Assembly (NCBI GenBank): GCA_950106755.1
Contig: OX467082.1
Coordinates: 186,001 to 250,000 of the forward strand
Direction: 5' to 3'
Length of the DNA: 64,000 nucleotides
From: Climacium dendroides
Lineage: Eukaryota > Streptophyta > Bryopsida > Hypnales > Climaciaceae
Positions 48,601 to 61,596 of the stretch are shown here, in pieces. The notes beneath the pieces are model-generated. The model searched no databases, was not told the DNA's origin, and was given only the letters and a program-made list of their open reading frames with translations. The translations under genes and the position numbers were made by a program. Positions within the stretch are counted from its first letter, which is position 1. Every line of letters begins with the position of its first letter.

Positions 48601-51600
48601 TTATACATATGAATTCAAACTCTACAAATTTCATCCATTGTAGCAAAAAAAATTTCAATGTTTTCCCTCTAGAACCACACTCACATAACTCTTTGAGACA
48701 AAGGCACAAGGATGTCTTTGCCAAATGTGATTCATTTTGGCATATCTAACCCTACAATACTAAAGACTTCACTATGGTAAGAATATGTGGATGAGATTTC
48801 TAAATCTTTGATAGCATTGATTGCAACATCTCTACTTTCTAAAACCCAAGGGGGACATCCTTTTTGGAGGAAGGTGGGGGGCACAAATGGATTGAAATTT
48901 CATTGGAAAGAATGTAAAAACCCAAGAGGCACTTATATTTTCTATCCAAACAATGCATGGCATGATATGGAGAGGTATTGATCCATAGATATGAAATATC
49001 ACAATAAACTTTGATGAAATAAACAAAGTAAGAATCAATGTAGATATGATTATAGATAAGACATCTAGGTAAATGACACCTTGTATTTGTAGAAAATTTC
49101 CCTCATAGAGCTTAAAGATATAGATCAATTCCAAGAATTCATTGTGAGTAGGATCATTATTTTGCGAGACTGCCATCCTATCTAGCTAGATGAGATATTG
49201 TATGTTGGGGGTGCCAAAATGGAAATTTACTATTCCAATGAGGCCAAATGATCTACAATGAATAGTGAAATTAGATTCCCCCCTACTAGTTTTTTAATGC
49301 TCCACATTGCACTAACATCTATTTGTATTGTACAAGAATGTACTACCATTGAATTCATTACTAGTGTAGCTAGAAGTCCTAAACCTCCATGTGTACAAAT
49401 AGGACCTATTGAACTTTCTGAAATTTTGATTGATTTTATGTGCTTCTTGACCAACTCTCTTAATGTAAGGCAACTTAATTGTAAAGGTAGTTCTGTTTTT
49501 CTATTTAGAATGATTTACTCTTTAGCTCCTTTTAGTTGCAAACACTACTTTTTTTGTTCTTTTGTTTTCTAAAACAAACAAAACAAAATTCCTTTGTAGA
49601 TACTTTCACTACTTTACTTTGGATGCTTTGCTTGAGGATCCTTGCTCCATTTGGGGCACTTGGATTGTACAATTACATCAAATCCTAATTACTTGAATAA
49701 TTTTGATGTTGGCATCAAAGCTCCACTTTCTACTTCTCCCAAAACCATGAGAATGTAGTAGTAGTATTTATATATGCTGTAGCTTCCAAAGTTTAGAGTG
49801 GATTGTGATGTTTTCTTGCTAGGTTTTCATGTCCAAGTTTACAATGTACCATTGATATTCATGGTTACTATTTCATAATGGGATTTGCCATTTACTACCA
49901 CATGCAAGGTGCTTGCCTAAAAAATCAAAAACTCTATTTAAAAAAATCTAACTTTAGGATCTCATAAGTCATAGTCAACTTATCCAACATCATGTGGTAT
50001 AAATTCCATGAAGCTTGACTAGATGCATTCAAAGATACAAGCAATCAAAGTTGGTTCAAAATGTTTTTATGAACTTTAGTTTGCGATTTTAGGTGACATT
50101 GACCACCATTTGTAGGAAACTCTTGCACTCTAAACTTTGAATTTAATATGTTATGTGTTGAAACATGGAGTTGAGACTCTATGAAGGAAATTCTTTGTGT
50201 TGAAACATGGTTTTACAAAAAACCACAACTTGATTTTCATTCTTCAAAAAGTATAAACAAGTCTAATATCACAAGACAATCTAATCCTTCATAACTCCAT
50301 GATGCAATTGAAACAAAATATTCCCAAAGATGAGATTGTTTTAACTAGCAAATGCAACCTTACACAACAATTTTTTTCCTTGAAAGTGTAAAAATGGCAT
50401 AGAGAAATGTTTCCATCCTATGAGCTAATTTTCCAACAATATAACAAAACTATCCAAAATACAAGATTCTCCATGATTTTCTCATTAGTAGTCCAAATTA
50501 AAGAAATGAAAGTTTTGTAGGTAGACAAGAGTTTTATATTTTATGGAATTTAAAAAAAAAGAAGAAGATTGATTTTCACTTCTTGCAATATTATTGGTGT
50601 TGCATGCCAAGTTCCGCTCAATGCTTTTTCTAGTTATATGTCCTCTATTCTTGGGCATCCACTAAAAAAAGTTATATTTCCATGGAGCTAATTATTTTTC
50701 TATCTTATGAAAAAGTTACACAAAGTTCTACCAAAATGCAGGCCATACAAACCTACTCGAAATCCATTGTCTCCCCTAAGGGGACAATGGGACTTGGTGG
50801 GGGTAATTTCTAAACTAGAATTGGAGGACATATGAGGTGTCTTCCACCTTACACTAAGAATTTAGGATTTAGGGGCCTAATTATGCTTCAGGCAATCTAG
50901 TCTATAGTATAGGTTCATTCTCCAAGGTTTCAAAGTTTGCTCTTGATATGTTAACCCCTAGAGAATGGAGGCATGCTTTGCCACTTTGGATTGAATTTAT
51001 AAAAAAACTGCCACCTTTTAGGGCAACAAGAAAACCCCTGGAAAAGAAGAGTTTTTTCTTCAAAATTCAATCATAAAAATCTACATTGCACTGCCTTGGA
51101 AATGCACAAATTTTTTTTTAGATCATTTGACTATGTAGATTGAAAGATTAAAATGCTTGAAATTAGAAGGAAATTAATTTTTGGAGCTACCCGATGAGTC
51201 TAACAAACTTTAAATCCTTCTAGGGTCTGATTTTTGCACTACACATGCTTGTTTTGTTGACATTTGCAACTTCTTTCATGTGTATGACACACCTTCCAAA
51301 TTTTAGCCCTAAAAGAGGACTTTTGTACTCCATGCCTTTGTTGCCGGAGAAGTTCATGGTAGCATAACTTTGGATCTAGGCACCCAATTGCAAAGAAAAA
51401 ATTGCATTCTCACTTAGAAGGCACATGTTAACATCTTGAGTCCAAATTTCATGAGCATCCAACCCAAAATTGAGTTCATATGAACTTATCCAATTTTTTT
51501 TGGTTGTTTGTTTAACGATTAACTGTATGTCCTTAATCCCTACATGCCCAAGGCTTGTTTTCAATTTTCTGAAATTTGCTCTAAATTGAACAAAATGCAA

Positions 51601-51629
51601 ACATTTTGCTGAGATGTATCAATTTAAAA
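48601..51629. other. AT-rich DNA, no gene recognised
   Basis: Short open frames on both strands at 48787-49572 overlap and have no domain. Nothing else can be supported. Confidence 0.45.
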
Positions 51630-52080
51630 AAAATTGTAACCATACAAATTCAAACTAGAAATGATAGAGATTGCATAGGAAAAGAAAGCACATCAATATC
51701 ACTTATGGAGTGAATAATTATAATGATCCACTATGGGAGTGTTAAAGTTGCTAAAGAGAATTGAAGTCTTTTTTGCAAGTCAAATCTAAAAAGTTGGTGA
51801 CCAAAACAATATGAGGTCAATGGGCCTAATTTGTATAACTCCAATCAATTTAGGGCTTCTCAAAATTCACTCTACAATTTTTTTAAATGAATTTCCAATG
51901 TGATTTTTTCTCCAAGATTTAGTGTATTTGAGGCCAATTTCCAAGAGCTCTAAACACTACAAAAAGTTGAGATTGCACCGGGTACCCTTGCACAAAATCT
52001 TAAATAGAAAAATCATTGTCATTCATTTTCAAGACTTTTGGAGCTAAAACTAGACTTCCAACCCATTCAAGTTTTATTTC
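51630..52080 (-). repeat. Dispersed repeat family R3, copy 2
   Basis: Inverted match to 3100-3600. Landmarks on the plus strand are actctacaatttttttaaat, ccgggtacccttgc and 'ttttggagctaaaactagac'. Diverged by substitutions and small indels. Confidence 0.8.
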
Positions 52081-53122
52081 ACAATATATCTAGGCCCAAA
52101 TATGGTTGGTTGTAGCAACGTGATGCCATTAATGTGACTCCATACTACCCAAAACATGACTATGCCCAATGACTAAACTAGTACTAATAATCCTTGGGCC
52201 CTTCCACATCATGCAAAAATGAGACATTACTCACATCAACCATGGTTGTGGAATAAGATTGTGGAGGGTCATATTTCACATCCACAAAAGAATATGATTT
52301 ATAGGAGTCATTGTTCCCATCGAAAAGAAGCAAAACTCACAAAAGCCATATCTTCCATTGGCCAAAAACATGATAGTACAAAATTATGCAACATGTTAGT
52401 CCAAACATTAGGACTTCAAGCAATCCTATTCCACATTAGCTAGGAATATGACTAAGCTTACAAAGAGTCACATGCCATGTAGACTTCTTTTCTTTCATAT
52501 GGCTAGCTAAAGAATAAGTCTAAAAAACTCCCAGAATAGTCAACTCATACGCCATGTTGGCAAAAAATGTCTAATCATGGCTTATTACACCCCCAAACAC
52601 AAATGACTGTCAATATGACTTATGTCCAAAACAACTCGTTGGTAAGGAGTGCTCCCAACTATGTTCCTTGTCATCTAGAGTGATTTTGGTGGGGATTGTT
52701 TCCTAGGCTTCAATGAGTCATTACAGTGATACTTTGTAGTTGTGTAATATCAATTTTCTAGTGCTGACCTTTTCTTCAATATAGACACATAACAACAGAG
52801 ATATGTTGTTTCTTCTTTGTGCAAGTCTTTGTGCGTTGTCCAGAAAGTGGACACAAGCATGCTTCCACACATACATTAGGTGTTCATGGGATGGTAGGGA
52901 ATCTTTTCATGTGACACAGAGGTGCAACCATCATATTCATCTTCGGAATTTTGTGTGGAAAGGCACATCTTCCACGATTAGTTTGACTTTCCATTTGCTT
53001 GTGGATTTTTTTAACAACAATTCTCACGCTATTGAAATGGATGATGTCCATGGTCCCAACTCCCATCCTTCAAGGGTCAATGCATAGAAGAGCTAGGAAG
53101 TTGTCACTATCCTAGAAAGTAG
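52081..53122. other. No gene recognised
   Basis: GC content rises from about 52.8 kb. The 94-codon open frame at 52803-53087 could be the degraded 5' part of the pseudogene that follows, but I see no homology I can name. Confidence 0.35.
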
Positions 53123-54444
53123 ATGATGCTTACTTCGACATCCATCCCTTTTCATACAAGTGGTGCATTCTATTGGAGTAGCAAATATGGTGCTGGCCTT
53201 GTTGCACATGCTGTAATAATTGTCTTCTCCAAGCCCTGTGCCATCTCCTTCTTTGAGAAGTGGCACCAACAAATGTGTCCCCTTTGTTGTATGAGGCCAG
53301 CCATTCCAATTGCCACCATTCTAGTGACAACCTTGTTTGCCTCAATTTTGTCTTAGACACATCATCAAAGGAGGCCATGGCAGCATCCAGGAGGAGCCTT
53401 TGTTGCATGAAATGGAAGAACTGTGACAAGGACAGGAAGTTGTGGGGAATGGATTCTGAGGAAGGTCCCATTGCTATGGCTGCTGGTTTGGCCGCTGTTT
53501 GGGCTGATGCACGTGTTGATGTACGTTGGGTGCCAGTGGCCCATTGGCTTCAGACAGCTTGGGTGGACCACTCAGATTCCATGGAAATGGTCTTTCGAGG
53601 CAAAGTGCGTGGGTTTGACTGTGACCTCAAACTCAAAGAGTATCTCATGGTTTGCATGGGATTTGACTTCTGTGGGATTACAAAGATTCAGGAATTGAGG
53701 GACTTTCAGCTACCTCCTTCCTACGACTATCTTGCAACTTCTTGCAAAGGCGATCCATGGCCACACCCTCACGTAACTTTATGCACTTGATCTCACGGAA
53801 CATTGGCATTTTGACTGCAATCCTTTTGGTGTCTCTTTCTCTTGGAAGTGGCTACCTCCATGGTCCATTTTGTTTTTGGATGTGGTGATTTGAGGTTTCA
53901 CATGCTCAAAATGTATTGTGCATGTGATTTGCAGATGGTGACAGGTGACCTCCAGGATGACGTGGTATGGATACGCTTCAAAGGCATTCTGCGGACTGTC
54001 TTTGCCCAACGTGACATCGAGAATGTCAAAACCGATTGGTTCCTTCTTGTACTTGCTGCATGTGGTGGTGCAAAGGTGAACTGGGGGAAGGTCATGCGAC
54101 ATCACATCTCTTTAGAGCTCCAACTCTTGTTGAACAAATTGGACACTGGAGAAGTGCCTACAACACCTTTGATTGGTTTTCTTAGCATTTTTGTCGAGCG
54201 TGCACTAGAGTTTCAGAGGACACAAGTGTGGCCTACGGCCTCTATGAATTTGGAACTGCTACAAACCCAAACTCCAACACTTGCTCCGCATGGCACTAGT
54301 CCCGTGCCATACTCGATGCAATCTCCCTATCTCTCCTCCGCCATGGAAGGTGGTGGTTCAATCCACCAACTAGTACTCTTGGAACATCCTGTGATGGAGG
54401 TTGCGAAGCTATCTTATGACTTGAGAGGACCAAAGCACACGTAA
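53123..54444 (+). pseudogene. Broken relative of the 714-aa coiled-coil ORF family
   Basis: Two open stretches in one frame (53260-53790 and 53842-54444) are separated by stop codons at 53788 and 53812. The second stretch reads 'GGAKVNWGKVMRHH' then 'TTPLIGFLSIFVERALE'. It corresponds to 'GGRVNWSELMITHL' and 'TCPVMNVLTYLFERSVE' of the intact ORF at 39045, at similar spacing. It ends soon after that region and has no coiled-coil or C-terminal part. Identity is low, so it belongs to an old sister lineage rather than being a recent copy. It may still be partly transcribed. The frame before 53260 is not certain. Confidence 0.6.
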
Positions 54445-55260
54445 TCGGTGCTCTCGCCACTGTTTCTCCTTATCCACACCAACCCTTGCAATGGTAGGAT
54501 TAGAAGGAGCCAAAGCTAGTGCCTTAGAAGTTGGCTTTGTTGTGGTTGCCACCAACAGAGTCGAGAAAGGATCCATGAGTGCAGGCATTGGTTGGCCAAA
54601 GGAGTGCAAGGACAATGCCACAACCATGACCAAAATGGAAGGAGAAGTTGACAATTGGAATTCCCACCCACCCTTGTGGCAAGGTTGTGGTCTTTATCAA
54701 ACGTAATGAATTCACCAGTGTCACACATCCAAGCTTCCCCTCCTCTTTTGACCACAAAAGTTGAAGCAATAATAATAGTGCCTCCAATATTAGGATGTAG
54801 GAATGTGAGGTAGATGGCTGGGTTTACGACATGAGGTGGAATCTCTTGTGTTTTGCATTGTTTGCTTTGATCCTAATTCGACCCTTTCTAGGCCATTGCA
54901 TCCTACATCCATAAAATGATAGCACAATTGTAGATTTCTTATGTCCTTTCAATGCAACTTCATTGCATCCAATGGGTGCCTAATGTAACTATAAATTAGC
55001 TCTAGCCATTGATTGGCTTACCACCTCTCAAGTCACTTCCAATTGAGTGTCTTTTGTTTATTCTCCTTGCAGTAAAGGTTTCCTTTATTTGTGTCAAAAA
55101 TTGAAGAAAATCTATAAAATTCTTCTGGTGATTGATAAATAGAAGAAATAATGGGATCCACCATTTTTCCAAACGGTGGAACTTGGGGATTAAAGGGTAA
55201 TAGTTGGTGAAACATGTCCCCAATGTGCCCCACAGCCCCCACTTCACCCCACCCTCTCTA
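54445..55260. other. No gene recognised
   Basis: Open frames overlap on both strands in the moderately GC-rich 54.4-54.8 kb part, which may be the degenerate 3' part of the preceding pseudogene. The rest is AT-rich. Confidence 0.35.
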
Positions 55261-55269
55261 AATAAATAA

Positions 55270-55273
<4 letters not shown>

Positions 55274-55339
<66 letters not shown>
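55274..55339. repeat. (TA)n microsatellite
   Basis: About 33 uninterrupted TA dinucleotides, preceded by (AAAT)n-like sequence. Confidence 0.98.
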
Positions 55340-55343
<4 letters not shown>

Positions 55344-56031
55344 CTAATAATGGTTGACAGTCACAATAGGTGACGATCACAATGGCTTTGTAGATTATGA
55401 CAATGCAAAAAATCTACTATAATTTTTGCAAGCCTTTTTGTTGATGTATCTAATTGCAATTGCTTTTTTTTCCCAAATCCACTTGCTAACTTTGAATTAG
55501 ACTAAACATAGTGGATACACCCATTATGGCATAGTGCCTTACAGTGCACCCTAGATTAAGCCCTTAAATGGTGTAGTTATCTACTAAAAAATTGTCACTG
55601 AGTGAATGTGATGGTTCATCAAAGAACCATCGGCTATTTTGGTACTAGTAACATGCTTCTAAGCTCATATCACATATTAATCCAAATTTGATGCTATCTG
55701 GCTTCAATCCCCTATTTTAGCCTATAGATAGGATTCTACCATTACTTGGACTTTTCAAGGTCCTCTTCTTCCTAGTTTCTCTTCATTCCTTTTTTTTTTT
55801 TTTTTCTTGGTTCCTTTGGCTCCTTTTTCTCTTTTCCAGTCCTTGTGGCTTGGAAGTTGTGTGTTCTATTCTAGTTTTTTTAATGCAATGGCTTGCCATT
55901 TGTTAAAAAAAAAATATTGCATATTAATATGTTTCTTTGACAAGGTAATCATTCTTTTCTCTTCTTTGAAATACATGGACAATTAATGAAAATGGGGCCT
56001 ATCCCGTTTGTTTTAGGGCATGTTATATCAT
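55340..56031. other. No gene recognised
   Basis: AT-rich DNA with a T run near 55790 and an A run near 55905. Part of 55960-56010 resembles the short LINE-like ends (gaaatacatggacaatt). Confidence 0.4.
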
Positions 56032-56262
56032 GCCATCAAACTAGGCCCCATGGGCTAGATTTACCCCAAGAGAAAACACTGGAATTTTTAATTTTTTGCA
56101 CAAATATTTTTTTGCAAATTTTGAATTCATATTCACAATCAGAGACCCCAAATTAGCTAGGAGTGTAGAACATACCCTAGTGATAGCACAAAAATAGGGG
56201 CAGGTTTTTATTTTACCCCCCATTAACTTGAAATTTACCCTATGGGGCCCAATTTGATGGCC
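56032..56262. mobile_element. R2 family MITE-like element, copy 3
   Basis: The left terminus gccatcaaactaggccccat (from 56032) and the reverse complement of the right terminus (gccatcaaattgggccccat, ending about 56261) match at all but two positions. The interior matches 3700-3850. At about 230 bp with long inverted repeats it fits a MITE. No clear target duplication. Confidence 0.75.
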
Positions 56263-57093
56263 CAAATTAATGTCCTACATTTGTTTCCAAAAAAAAAAAA
56301 TAAGAAACACATGGACAATTCCCATTGATTACTGACAAGCTTTTCTATTACTTGTTGGTTGCTAATTTGTTTTTTTTTCTTTATTGTTTTAAACACTATT
56401 GCAACTCCATTTCTTTTCATTCTAACACCTTGGGAGGGGAACTTTGTGCATGTGCATGTTGATTTTCAATACAACGTGTGAGTGCTTTGGAACACTCTAC
56501 TACCAAAACTTTGTACCCCTAATGTGGTCTCATATTTGTCAAAATTTGAAATATTTTTGTGTGTTTCTTCCTTATATACTCATCTCTTTACAATCTTGTA
56601 TTCACAATTATCTACTGAGCCTTCAAATTATCGATAGACCAAAAAGTGGCGCTTTTGGGTGTATCCACCTTAGTGAAATCACGTTGCTCCCCATTGATTT
56701 TTCAATGGGCCATGCTATGTATATAACTCTCTAATATTATAGTATTTTTTGATTTGCTATTGATGTAATTAGAACCTGCAAACCTCTGCGTGCACAGATG
56801 GAAGTACATGTAGAAAGATTTGTTGCAATCGATGGCTTTTGTAGTAACTTTCTTGGCATTAAGCAACCTTAATTGCAAAGTGCTCTAATTTCACTATTTG
56901 GTGTAGCCACTAAATCTTCTTGGATGTAGCTCTAAGCAGTTGACATGAGTTGAAGTGCAATATGTAGCCTACCAATCGCACGTGTGTGTCTACTCCACTA
57001 ACTAGAGCCACAACATATGTTACCAACCTAATTCTACTAGATGTCTTATTTTTTTTTGTCCCTTTCTTTTTGGATGCATATCCATCTCTGGAA
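56263..57093. other. Repeat-derived DNA, partly related to copies A and B
   Basis: 56740-56930 resembles 25080-25370 in copy A: 'cacagatggaagta', 'gatggcttttgtagtaactttcttgg', and a 'taatttc.ct.ttt.g.gtag' block. The copy A region has an extra short retroposon at 25253. No gene recognised. Confidence 0.5.
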
Positions 57094-58012
57094 TTGACCC
57101 CTAAAGGACCAAGCTATGTTTTTACCAAAAGAATGCTCTAGAATTGTCATTTCTAGCACCAATAGCAAATTTGGAAAATAGTAGAGAAATTATGACACAT
57201 GTCACTGTAGGATCTTGTAGCAAGTTTGTTCAAAAGGAATTCACAGAGAATTAAAAAAACAAATAAAAATCCACCACATACATGGCAAGACATTAACGTT
57301 TGGATTCATAAGAATCCTTTTTTAAACCTTGCAAAAAAGAGCTGGATGCACTTTATGAGCTCACATTGGCATGAACAAATGCCTAGGTTGGTGGCATGGT
57401 TCTTTGGATCTATGCCTTGACTCAAGTTGGTAACAAGCTTGCAAATTTTCAAACATTTGGAATCCTAAAACATACAAGAGAAAACTAATATATAAACAGA
57501 ATGAGGTAGCCAATGGTTCAAAATACTCAACTCTTAATAATTTGGTTTGGTGATTGAAAAAAGTTGGTTTTAGTGATTATATCAGTGTTGTAAACAATCT
57601 ACACCCAATTTATTTTTGTTTTTTTGAAGAATATTCAAAATTGAGTTCAATCCTAAACCTCCAAGTTTTATTTTAAAGTAATTAATCCATAATTGCCAGC
57701 AAGCAAAAAAATCCTGTTGGCTTGTAACCCACTGATTCAAATGGAATGATCCAAAGCCCCTAAAGCTTGTAGAAAACTAAGGAATCCATTTACAATTTTA
57801 ATTTATAAAAATAGTTTTTCTTTTAGATCTGCTCGAACTGTTTGAGTTGAGAAAAAAAACAAAATGTCATGCAATAGCTTTTTAAGTGTGTGACTTACAG
57901 GTGGTCCTTGTGTACATATTGTGTGGAAATTTCAAAGAGAAATAATAAAATCTCTAGACACATGTACCTATCCAAAATATCTAGGTTGCCAAAAAAAGCA
58001 CCTTCATCTACA
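57094..58012 (-). mobile_element. R1 family DNA transposon, copy 3
   Basis: Same orientation as the 59-kb copy. The left end ttgacccctaaagg (57094) matches its terminal repeat with changes. Inner blocks include atcttgtagcaagt, acaatctacaccc, tcatgcaatagcttttta and, near the right end, 'aggttgccaaaaaaagcacc'. The right terminus is degenerate. Confidence 0.7.
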
Positions 58013-59032
58013 TCTACCTCTCTTTTCAAACAATCCAATCTAGTCTTTTGTTATGTGGACTTTCTTTGCCCTAGTCTCCCTTTGAAAAACCCATAGCAAA
58101 ATCTCCTTTCCATTCTCATGGACATAATTAACTTTGTATGTTTGGTGACTATGGTTTTTTGAACTGCCTAAATCAATGTATAGTAGCAAGTAGTCCTATA
58201 TTTAGCTCTATTAGGAGTACCTCTACACTTGCCCTCTGCCCTTCAACTACTAACAACTCTCCTACTATGAGAATGTGTTGAAAAGATGGCTATTAATAGA
58301 AGTAAACCTCATTGACCCCTGAACATGTAAAGCTCTAGGGTTTTTGATTTTAAGGTTGCACTGTCAAATCAAATGCCTTGTATCAATTGTAAAAAAATTT
58401 GATTTGGATTCATAAAAGTGTGAAAATTTGAGATTGTTGTGCATTTGCTATAATGGTTTCATAGCAATGTCTAATCAATTCATTTATTTTCTAATTAAGT
58501 AGGATACAAAGATTTAACATATTTATGAAATTACAATTGTAAAAGGGCCTTCCTATATAAATAAAAATTAAGAATGATTTGCTAATTCTAAAAATATGAA
58601 ATTGCCAAAGATTAGCCAATAGTAGGATACATTGCTATCTACAAATATAGTTACATATGTATTGGTGGTTGAGTATTGCTTCAGCCATCCCTTGCATATG
58701 CATGCATTCTTTTAAGGAATCAATGGACCAAAATTACTCTACTTCAAAGAATTTTTTTATTGCTCTTCACCCCCTAGAAGAAGACCCTAAACCCTTTGGA
58801 AGGTAAATGGGATTTTAGGCACGTACCTACAAGCTGAATTCTCGTCATGGTTTGTTTGTTTTTAAAATTGGAAGCAAAAAAAAACTGATATGCTTTGTTG
58901 GAATTTGATTTTTTCCTCAATTGGTGCTTGGGAACAAAGGTTATCACCAAATCAACTTGAAACAAAGGATAGAGGGCAACAAAAAAAAATTTGCCTAAAT
59001 TTGAGTAATTTTTTTGAAATTTCTCTCATTGC
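58013..59032. other. AT-rich DNA, no gene recognised
   Basis: Nothing that can be supported as a gene, RNA or bounded repeat. Confidence 0.45.
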
Positions 59033-60000
59033 TTAACCCCTAAATGAATTTGACTATGTTTCACAAAAAACTCCTCAAAACTACCACTTCTAGTATAAGA
59101 TCCAATTTTTTTTATAAGAAAATGGTTTTGGACAAATGTAACCATAAGACCTTCAGTTGTAGTACTCTAGTTCCAAAAGATGTGGAAAGAATTTCAGAAA
59201 TTTCTGCCTTGTAGATTTCAAGATATAAGTGTTTGAAGTGACAAATATCCATTTTTTATCCCTGCAAAAATCTGGGCAGCTCCACTTTAGAAGGCCACAT
59301 CTGTATGATAAAATATCCAAAATGGTTGAAATTCTTTGGAAACATTCTTTAAGTCAAGTTGGCTACATGCTTGAAAATTTTCAAACCATTTGGAATTGTA
59401 CAACATGTAGGAAAAAATAGTAAGTAGAAAGGTGGTGGAAATGATTCAAAATACTAAATTATTAACAATTTATTCACAAAATTGAAAAATGCCAATTCCA
59501 ATGATTGAAATGTTGTAATAAACAATATACACCCAATGCTTTATTCTTCCCCCAAAGCATTAAAAACTAAATTAAACAAAGGAATTCAAAGTTTATTTGA
59601 GAGTAGAGATTCTAAAACTTTCTACAAACTATCCACAAACTATCTACAAACTAAAACTCCCATGACTTTCATTTCATAAATCAAAATGGAAGGATTCAAA
59701 GTGTTTCATATACTTAAAAATCTAAATAAAGGATTTCAATTTTTTTTTAAAAAAAAAAGTGATTTTCGAAAAGTTTTTTTTTGCTACCTAAGCTGCCTAC
59801 TCAGTAATGAAAACAATATATCATGCAATAACTTTTGAACCATGTAGTCAAAAGTTATGAAAATTGTTGGGCCTTCAAGCTACTCCTCAAACACATGTTG
59901 TGTGAAAATTTCAAAGAAAAAAAATGAAAATTGCATTTGTAGTGAGCTACCTGAAATTACTATGATTCCAAAAAACGCAGTTTGAGCATTTAGGGGTTAA
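59033..60000 (-). mobile_element. R1 family DNA transposon, copy 4, with intact ends
   Basis: A 968-bp element with a perfect 14-bp terminal inverted repeat: TTAACCCCTAAATG at 59033-59046 and CATTTAGGGGTTAA at 59987-60000. If TTAA is the target duplication, the element proper begins CCCCTAAATG, which is the piggyBac-style arrangement. Other superfamilies cannot be excluded. It is the best-preserved of four copies (others near 16836, 42190 and 57094). The open frame at 59229-59420 (ending CTTCRKK) is shared with copy 1 but has no known domain. No transposase, so it is non-autonomous. Confidence 0.85.
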
Positions 60001-60759
60001 ATTGTTGAAGCCCTTACGGGATGCCAAAAGGGCCATATTTTGAAAAATAAGGTACCCCTGGAAAGTGGCCTGGTGCCCCGGAGAAGATTCCTTATATCCT
60101 AGGAAAGATGCCCTGTACCCCGGGCCCAACCTAGCAGACTCATTGGGTATCAATTTGTATCTGGATTTATACATGTATTCATACTTATGTGGGTAATTTT
60201 TATGGTTATGGGTCCCCTACGGGGTATGGGGACGCTCTCCATGGGGAGATGGGGAACTCCGCGGGAACCCGGGGAACGCGGAAACGTGAGAGCGGGTTCT
60301 GGCAACGTAAGGTGTCTAGGTCAACACGGGCATTCGTGTGAAGTGCACTAAAGTATGCACACATTCATGGGATGATTGGGTGTACAGAGGTTCGGGGTGG
60401 TTACGTCGGTTCTGATTCCGCGGGAGAGCACATCTGACTTCGACGACGATTCTTGGGTTCAATTTTGTTGTGTGATTTCGAGGGTAACGGATTGCGCAGT
60501 TGTGTGACAGCGGACATTCACGACAGAGATTTCGAGAGTTCGGGGTTAGGGTTACTGACTTCTTTTCTCGTGATTTGGAGCGGTGTTGGTGCTTTTTCCG
60601 AAAGTTTTCCGGGCTTTGTTTTCTTGGTTATGGAAGCTAGGCGTGTGTGTTTTGTTATGTTCCATAGCATGGACTGGCGGTATGAGGGGGGAAGTCGTCG
60701 TGCAGGTGACGCTGACCAATGCTGCACCCATGGGGGACGCAAGGAACTCGTCCTCGTAG
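60001..60759. other. GC-rich tract upstream of the PP2A-A remnant
   Basis: The most GC- and CpG-rich part of the window. 60200-60290 is full of G runs and short palindromes (ctctccatggggagatgggg, ccgcgggaacccggggaacg). Open frames at 60453-60815 are not recognisable. It may be a promoter/leader region or captured sequence. An in-frame stop (60757-60759) precedes the first recognisable PP2A-A codons. Confidence 0.4.
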
Positions 60760-61596
60760 ATAAAGGAGCGCGACGTCGAGGAGTGGTTCATTCCTCTTGT
60801 CAAGGTGAGTATTGAGAAGAGCCACTGACCCGCACCTCTATATTGTGAGAGATGCACATACTGTATTGTGTTTCTTCAACTGGATATTGGACTGCTGTAA
60901 ATCTTTTATAGTTATTGTGTGAGGATTGATTCCATTATTCATTTCGATTAGGGTTCCCAAAACATGTCGTATAAGAGAAGGGAGACAATATTACGTGTTG
61001 CGAGAGCATTCTGCAACATTGTATTAGGGCACCTGTGAGCGCGGAAATTTCGGTTGGCATTTTAGCGAGGAGGGAATTTTTAGGGTTTCAGTTGCCAATC
61101 TATATTCTAGGGTTTCGACATACGTTCTGCCCTCCGAAGTGAGGAAGTTCGCAACGCGTATACTGTAGGGAAGCAAGAGACTTTTGACCTGGGAATCAAT
61201 GCGTTAGTATGAATGTATCCGGAAGCGCTAGATCTTAGTTTGGAGACTGGTTTTTTCTGCTACAAGAAGGGCAACTTATGGTATTCTTTTAAGTCCCTTC
61301 AACGGTTTTGTTCTATTGCTTTTGTTGACTTTTTCTATTACCTTATGGATGGCAACAGAGGCTTGGTGTTGGGGAATACTTCACCGCAAGAGTGTCAGCC
61401 TACGGGCTTTTCCATATTGCTTACCCTAGTGCTCCGGAGCTTCTTCGGCCTGCAATTTACAATCAGCTCTGTCACGATGATATGCCCATGGTGCGACGAT
61501 CAGCTGCGCTGAACTTGGGCAAATTTGCGGCGACAGTCGAACCATTTTATCTGAAGAGTGATACTATGACCTTCTTCAGGGATCTTACTCTAGATG
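60760..61596 (+). pseudogene. PP2A scaffold subunit A (PR65) fragment, two exons
   Basis: PP2A-A is the HEAT-repeat scaffold that holds the catalytic and B subunits of protein phosphatase 2A. The first exon piece (60760-60804) reads 'KERDVEEWFIPLVK' and ends at a donor (aag/gtgagt). The second (61359-61596) follows an acceptor (caacag) in the right phase. It reads 'RLGVGEYFTARVSAYGLFH', 'IAYPSAPELL', 'QLCHDDMPMVRR', 'NLGKFAATVE' and 'FRDLTLD', then a donor (gatg/gtgagt at 61597). These match HEAT repeats in the N-terminal third of the ~590-residue family, with a short deletion after APELL. I found neither the N-terminal exons nor any later HEAT repeats before the next gene remnant begins, so this is a fragment. 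The introns are kept, so it is not a retrocopy. It could also belong to a very diverged gene. Confidence 0.8.

Noticed and set aside
59030..60000. AACCCCTAAA-type sequences as interstitial telomere repeats
   Set aside because: They occur singly, not in tandem, and coincide with the ends of R1 elements.
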